Below are positions 49,662 to 51,782 of a stretch of 51,782 nucleotides of DNA, piece by piece. This stretch comes from Kiloniellaceae bacterium (GTDB taxonomy: Bacteria > Pseudomonadota > Alphaproteobacteria > Kiloniellales > Kiloniellaceae). The notes below the pieces were generated by a model, which was not told the DNA's origin, searched no databases, and worked only from the letters and a program-made list of their open reading frames with translations. Made by a program: the position numbers and the translations under genes. How positions within the stretch are numbered: position 1 is the first letter of the stretch; each line of letters begins with the position of its first letter. Location: the NCBI GenBank assembly GCA_021776195.1, contig JAJFGK010000135.1, positions 1-51,782 on the forward strand, read 5' to 3'.

Positions 49662-51614
49662 TCAGGCGGCCCGGACCGCGGCGAGGAACTGACCGACCTT
49701 GTCCTTCAGCTCGCTCGACTGTGTCGAGAGCGTGCCGGACAGGCCCTGGACCACGTTGGCGGCCTCGCCGGTCTCGGCGGCACCGCTGTTGACCTCGGTG
49801 ATGTTCACCGTGACGTCCTGGGTGCCGGCGGCGGCCTGCTGGGCATTGCGCGCGATCTCCTGGGTGGCGGCGCCCTGTTCTTCCACGGCGGCGGCGACCG
49901 CCGCCGAGGACTCCGAGATCTGGGCGATCACCTTGGCCACGGATTCGATCTTCTCCGCCGCCAGTCCGGTGGAGGCCTGGATGGCCTCGATCTTGGCGCC
50001 GATTTCCTGGGTCGCCTTGGCCGTCTGCCCCGCGAGGTTCTTGACTTCGCTGGCGACCACGGCAAAGCCCTTGCCGGCCTCGCCGGCGCGCGCGGCTTCG
50101 ATGGTCGCGTTCAGGGCGAGAAGGTTGGTCTGCTCGGCGATATCCTGGATCAGGCTCACCACCGAGCCGATCTCCTCGGCCGAGGCCGACAGTTCCGCCA
50201 CGGTGGCGTTGGACTGACGGGCCTCATCGGCGGCCTGACTGGTGATCGCGTTCGACCGGGTGACCTGGGCCGAGACCTCGCCGATCGAGCTGGAGAGCTC
50301 CTCGGCCGAGGACGCCATGGTCTGCACGTTCGCGGAGGCCTCCTCCGCCGCCGCCGCGACCGCCGTCGAGCGCTCGCTGGTGTTCTGCGCCGTGCCGCTC
50401 ATGGAGTTGGCCGTGTCGGCCAGTTGGCTGGCCGCCGTGGCGACCTGCTCGAGGAGCGCACTGGAGGTCGCGTCGAAGTCGTGGATCATCTGTTCGATCT
50501 CCGCGGCGCGCCTTTCCTTGTTGGCCTGTTCGGCGGCCTGTTCGGCTTCCAGGCGGCGGGCCTCGATCGCGTTCTGTTTGAAGACCTCCACCGCACTTGC
50601 CATGTCGCCGATCTCGTCGCTCCGCGCGGCACCCGCCAGCTCGACCGTGGTGTCGCCCTCGGCCAGGCGGGCCATGGCGGCGGTGGTCTCGGAGATCGGC
50701 CCGGTGATGCGGCGGGCGAGGAAGACCGCGATGATGGCAACGGCGATCAGCAGCCCGACCGCCACCATGATCATGGTGTTGCGCATGGCAACGACCGGCG
50801 CCTCGGCCTCCGACAGGGCGATCTCCGCGACCAGCGCCCAGCGGGTGCCATGGAAGTCCAGCGGCACCGCGCCGGCCATCACATCCAGCCCCCGGTAGCT
50901 GGTGACGTCGCCGGCATGAACCTGGTCATTCCGGGCCGACAGGGCGGCATCGATCAGATCGTTCTGTGCCTGGGCGGTCAGGATGGTCGAGTCCTCGGCA
51001 AAGCGGGAGTCGTTGCGCAGCAGATGATCGGCACCGACGATGTAGCTCTCCCCGGTCTCGCCCAGGCCGGCTTCCACCGCCATGACGGCGTTGATCCGGT
51101 TGATCGGCATCTGGAAGACCAGGACGCCCTGGGTCTCGCCGGCGGCGGTGACGATGGGCGTGGAGATGAAGCTGGCCGGCGCGCCGTGGCTCGGCGCATA
51201 GGGCTTGAAATCGAAGAAGTGGAGACTGCCCGCCTTGCCGGCATCCCGTGCCGCGCGGAAGGCGTTGCCCAGGTCGCTGTCTTTCCACCGGCCTCGCATC
51301 AGATTGGTCGCGAAGTCCAGTTCCTTGAAGACCGTGTAGACCAGGTTGCCCTCCAGATCGAAGAGGAAGATATCATAGTAGTCCCGCTCGCGCAGGAACT
51401 GCCGGAACCAGGGATGGTAGTCGGCATGATAGCCGCTGTAGCGGGAGCCGTCCGCGGCGGCGTCGAGGTTTTCTTTCTGACCCAGGGGGTTGGGGTTCTC
51501 GTCGATATAGAGGCGCTGCAGCATCGCGGTCCGGTCGCCGCCCAGGTCCTGCCAGGCCGCCGAGAAATCGCCCAGGGCCTCCTGCACGTAGGGGCTCGCC
51601 GCCGTGTAGCGCAT
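49662..51614 (-). CDS. Methyl-accepting chemotaxis protein, 5'-truncated
   Basis: A 650-aa reading frame for a receptor like its neighbour: dCache sensor ([21 protein letters not shown]), TM2, HAMP and signalling domain with [19 protein letters not shown]. It begins at the first in-frame ATG, but matching sequence continues a few codons further (DYLSSIEQD, to about 51640) and then breaks off, with an in-frame stop about 60 bases beyond. TM1 and about 75 N-terminal residues are missing, so the sensor could not cross the membrane. It is probably a disrupted gene. Confidence 0.8.
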   Translation of the reverse strand: MRYTAASPYVQEALGDFSAAWQDLGGDRTAMLQRLYIDENPNPLGQKENLDAAADGSRYSGYHADYHPWFRQFLRERDYYDIFLFDLEGNLVYTVFKELDFATNLMRGRWKDSDLGNAFRAARDAGKAGSLHFFDFKPYAPSHGAPASFISTPIVTAAGETQGVLVFQMPINRINAVMAVEAGLGETGESYIVGADHLLRNDSRFAEDSTILTAQAQNDLIDAALSARNDQVHAGDVTSYRGLDVMAGAVPLDFHGTRWALVAEIALSEAEAPVVAMRNTMIMVAVGLLIAVAIIAVFLARRITGPISETTAAMARLAEGDTTVELAGAARSDEIGDMASAVEVFKQNAIEARRLEAEQAAEQANKERRAAEIEQMIHDFDATSSALLEQVATAASQLADTANSMSGTAQNTSERSTAVAAAAEEASANVQTMASSAEELSSSIGEVSAQVTRSNAITSQAADEARQSNATVAELSASAEEIGSVVSLIQDIAEQTNLLALNATIEAARAGEAGKGFAVVASEVKNLAGQTAKATQEIGAKIEAIQASTGLAAEKIESVAKVIAQISESSAAVAAAVEEQGAATQEIARNAQQAAAGTQDVTVNITEVNSGAAETGEAANVVQGLSGTLSTQSSELKDKVGQFLAAVRAA

Positions 51615-51640
51615 GTCCTGTTCAATCGAAGACAGGTAGT

Positions 51641-51782
51641 CAGTTCCCTGTGAAAAACCCGCAGGCCTTTGTTCTGGCTGATTTAATCGCTGCTCTTAAG
51701 TAACGGTGTTTGCAAGAAAGCGGCGTTTCGGCGGGGGTTTTCTTGCGTTTTGGATTCACTTATTCGCCGTTTTGTGATTCCC
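51641..51782. other. Foreign-looking sequence abutting the truncated receptor
   Basis: From about 51641 to the window end, homology to the receptor stops and the composition becomes visibly less GC-rich. No gene is recognisable in this short piece. It may be the end of an inserted mobile element or a deletion joint; the window ends too soon to say. Confidence 0.4.

Overview
The window is GC-rich, densely coding DNA from a free-living alphaproteobacterium, most like the Rhodospirillales/Kiloniellales. The evidence is the gene content: an mdh-sucCD-sucAB block, sdhCDAB, a phasin and a PhaJ-type enoyl-CoA hydratase (polyhydroxyalkanoate metabolism), a mesaconyl-CoA hydratase beside a malyl-CoA lyase-like gene (ethylmalonyl-CoA pathway), a FixL-like PAS kinase, a DUF1127 protein, a TRAP transporter and large chemoreceptors. 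No species call is possible. I found no rRNA, tRNA, CRISPR array, phage module or complete insertion sequence.

Layout. 0-3.6 kb: a nested inverted repeat, a small unknown gene, a phasin, an unknown histidine-rich 503-aa protein and a CHAP-domain lipoprotein. 3.7-8.5 kb: three sensory genes, namely a membrane kinase with a FixL-like haem-PAS, a stand-alone receiver and a receiver/PAS/kinase/receiver hybrid. 8.6-14 kb: Nudix hydrolase, EctD-like dioxygenase, adenylate cyclase, PhaJ, LysR regulator and DUF1127. 14-23.8 kb (minus strand): mdh-sucC-sucD-sucA-sucB, followed by a Smr-like gene and a VWA protein where lpd is often found. 24.1-30.7 kb: a Tat-exported ABC binding protein with no permease, a DUF1445 protein and a TRAP-metallohydrolase operon (dctP-dctQ-dctM-MBL). 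30.8-34.3 kb: a two-gene operon of unknown role, an 894-aa coiled-coil protein with a C-terminal HELGH metalloprotease-like domain followed by a CpXC protein. 34.5-38.2 kb: zapE, DUF6494, a phosphodiesterase, PaiB and a tiny membrane protein. 38.3-41.7 kb: sdhCDAB. 43.3-46.9 kb: CBS protein, mesaconyl-CoA hydratase, CoA-ester lyase and pyridoxal kinase. 47-51.8 kb: two related chemoreceptors, the second lacking its 5' end.

The most unusual stretch is the 1.57-kb gap upstream of sdhC. It has no credible gene, but about 600 bases of its plus strand carry eleven CTTCGG motifs and none in the opposite orientation. Nine cap hairpins as C(UUCG)G loops, and many of the stems use G-U wobbles that only work in plus-strand RNA. 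This looks like a large structured RNA that I do not recognise. The second candidate for something new is the protease-like/CpXC gene pair.

Metabolically, the TCA cycle enzymes, ethylmalonyl-CoA enzymes and PHA genes fit an organism that stores carbon as PHA and assimilates acetyl-CoA. Gas or redox sensing (haem-PAS) and chemotaxis would tune its position and respiration.
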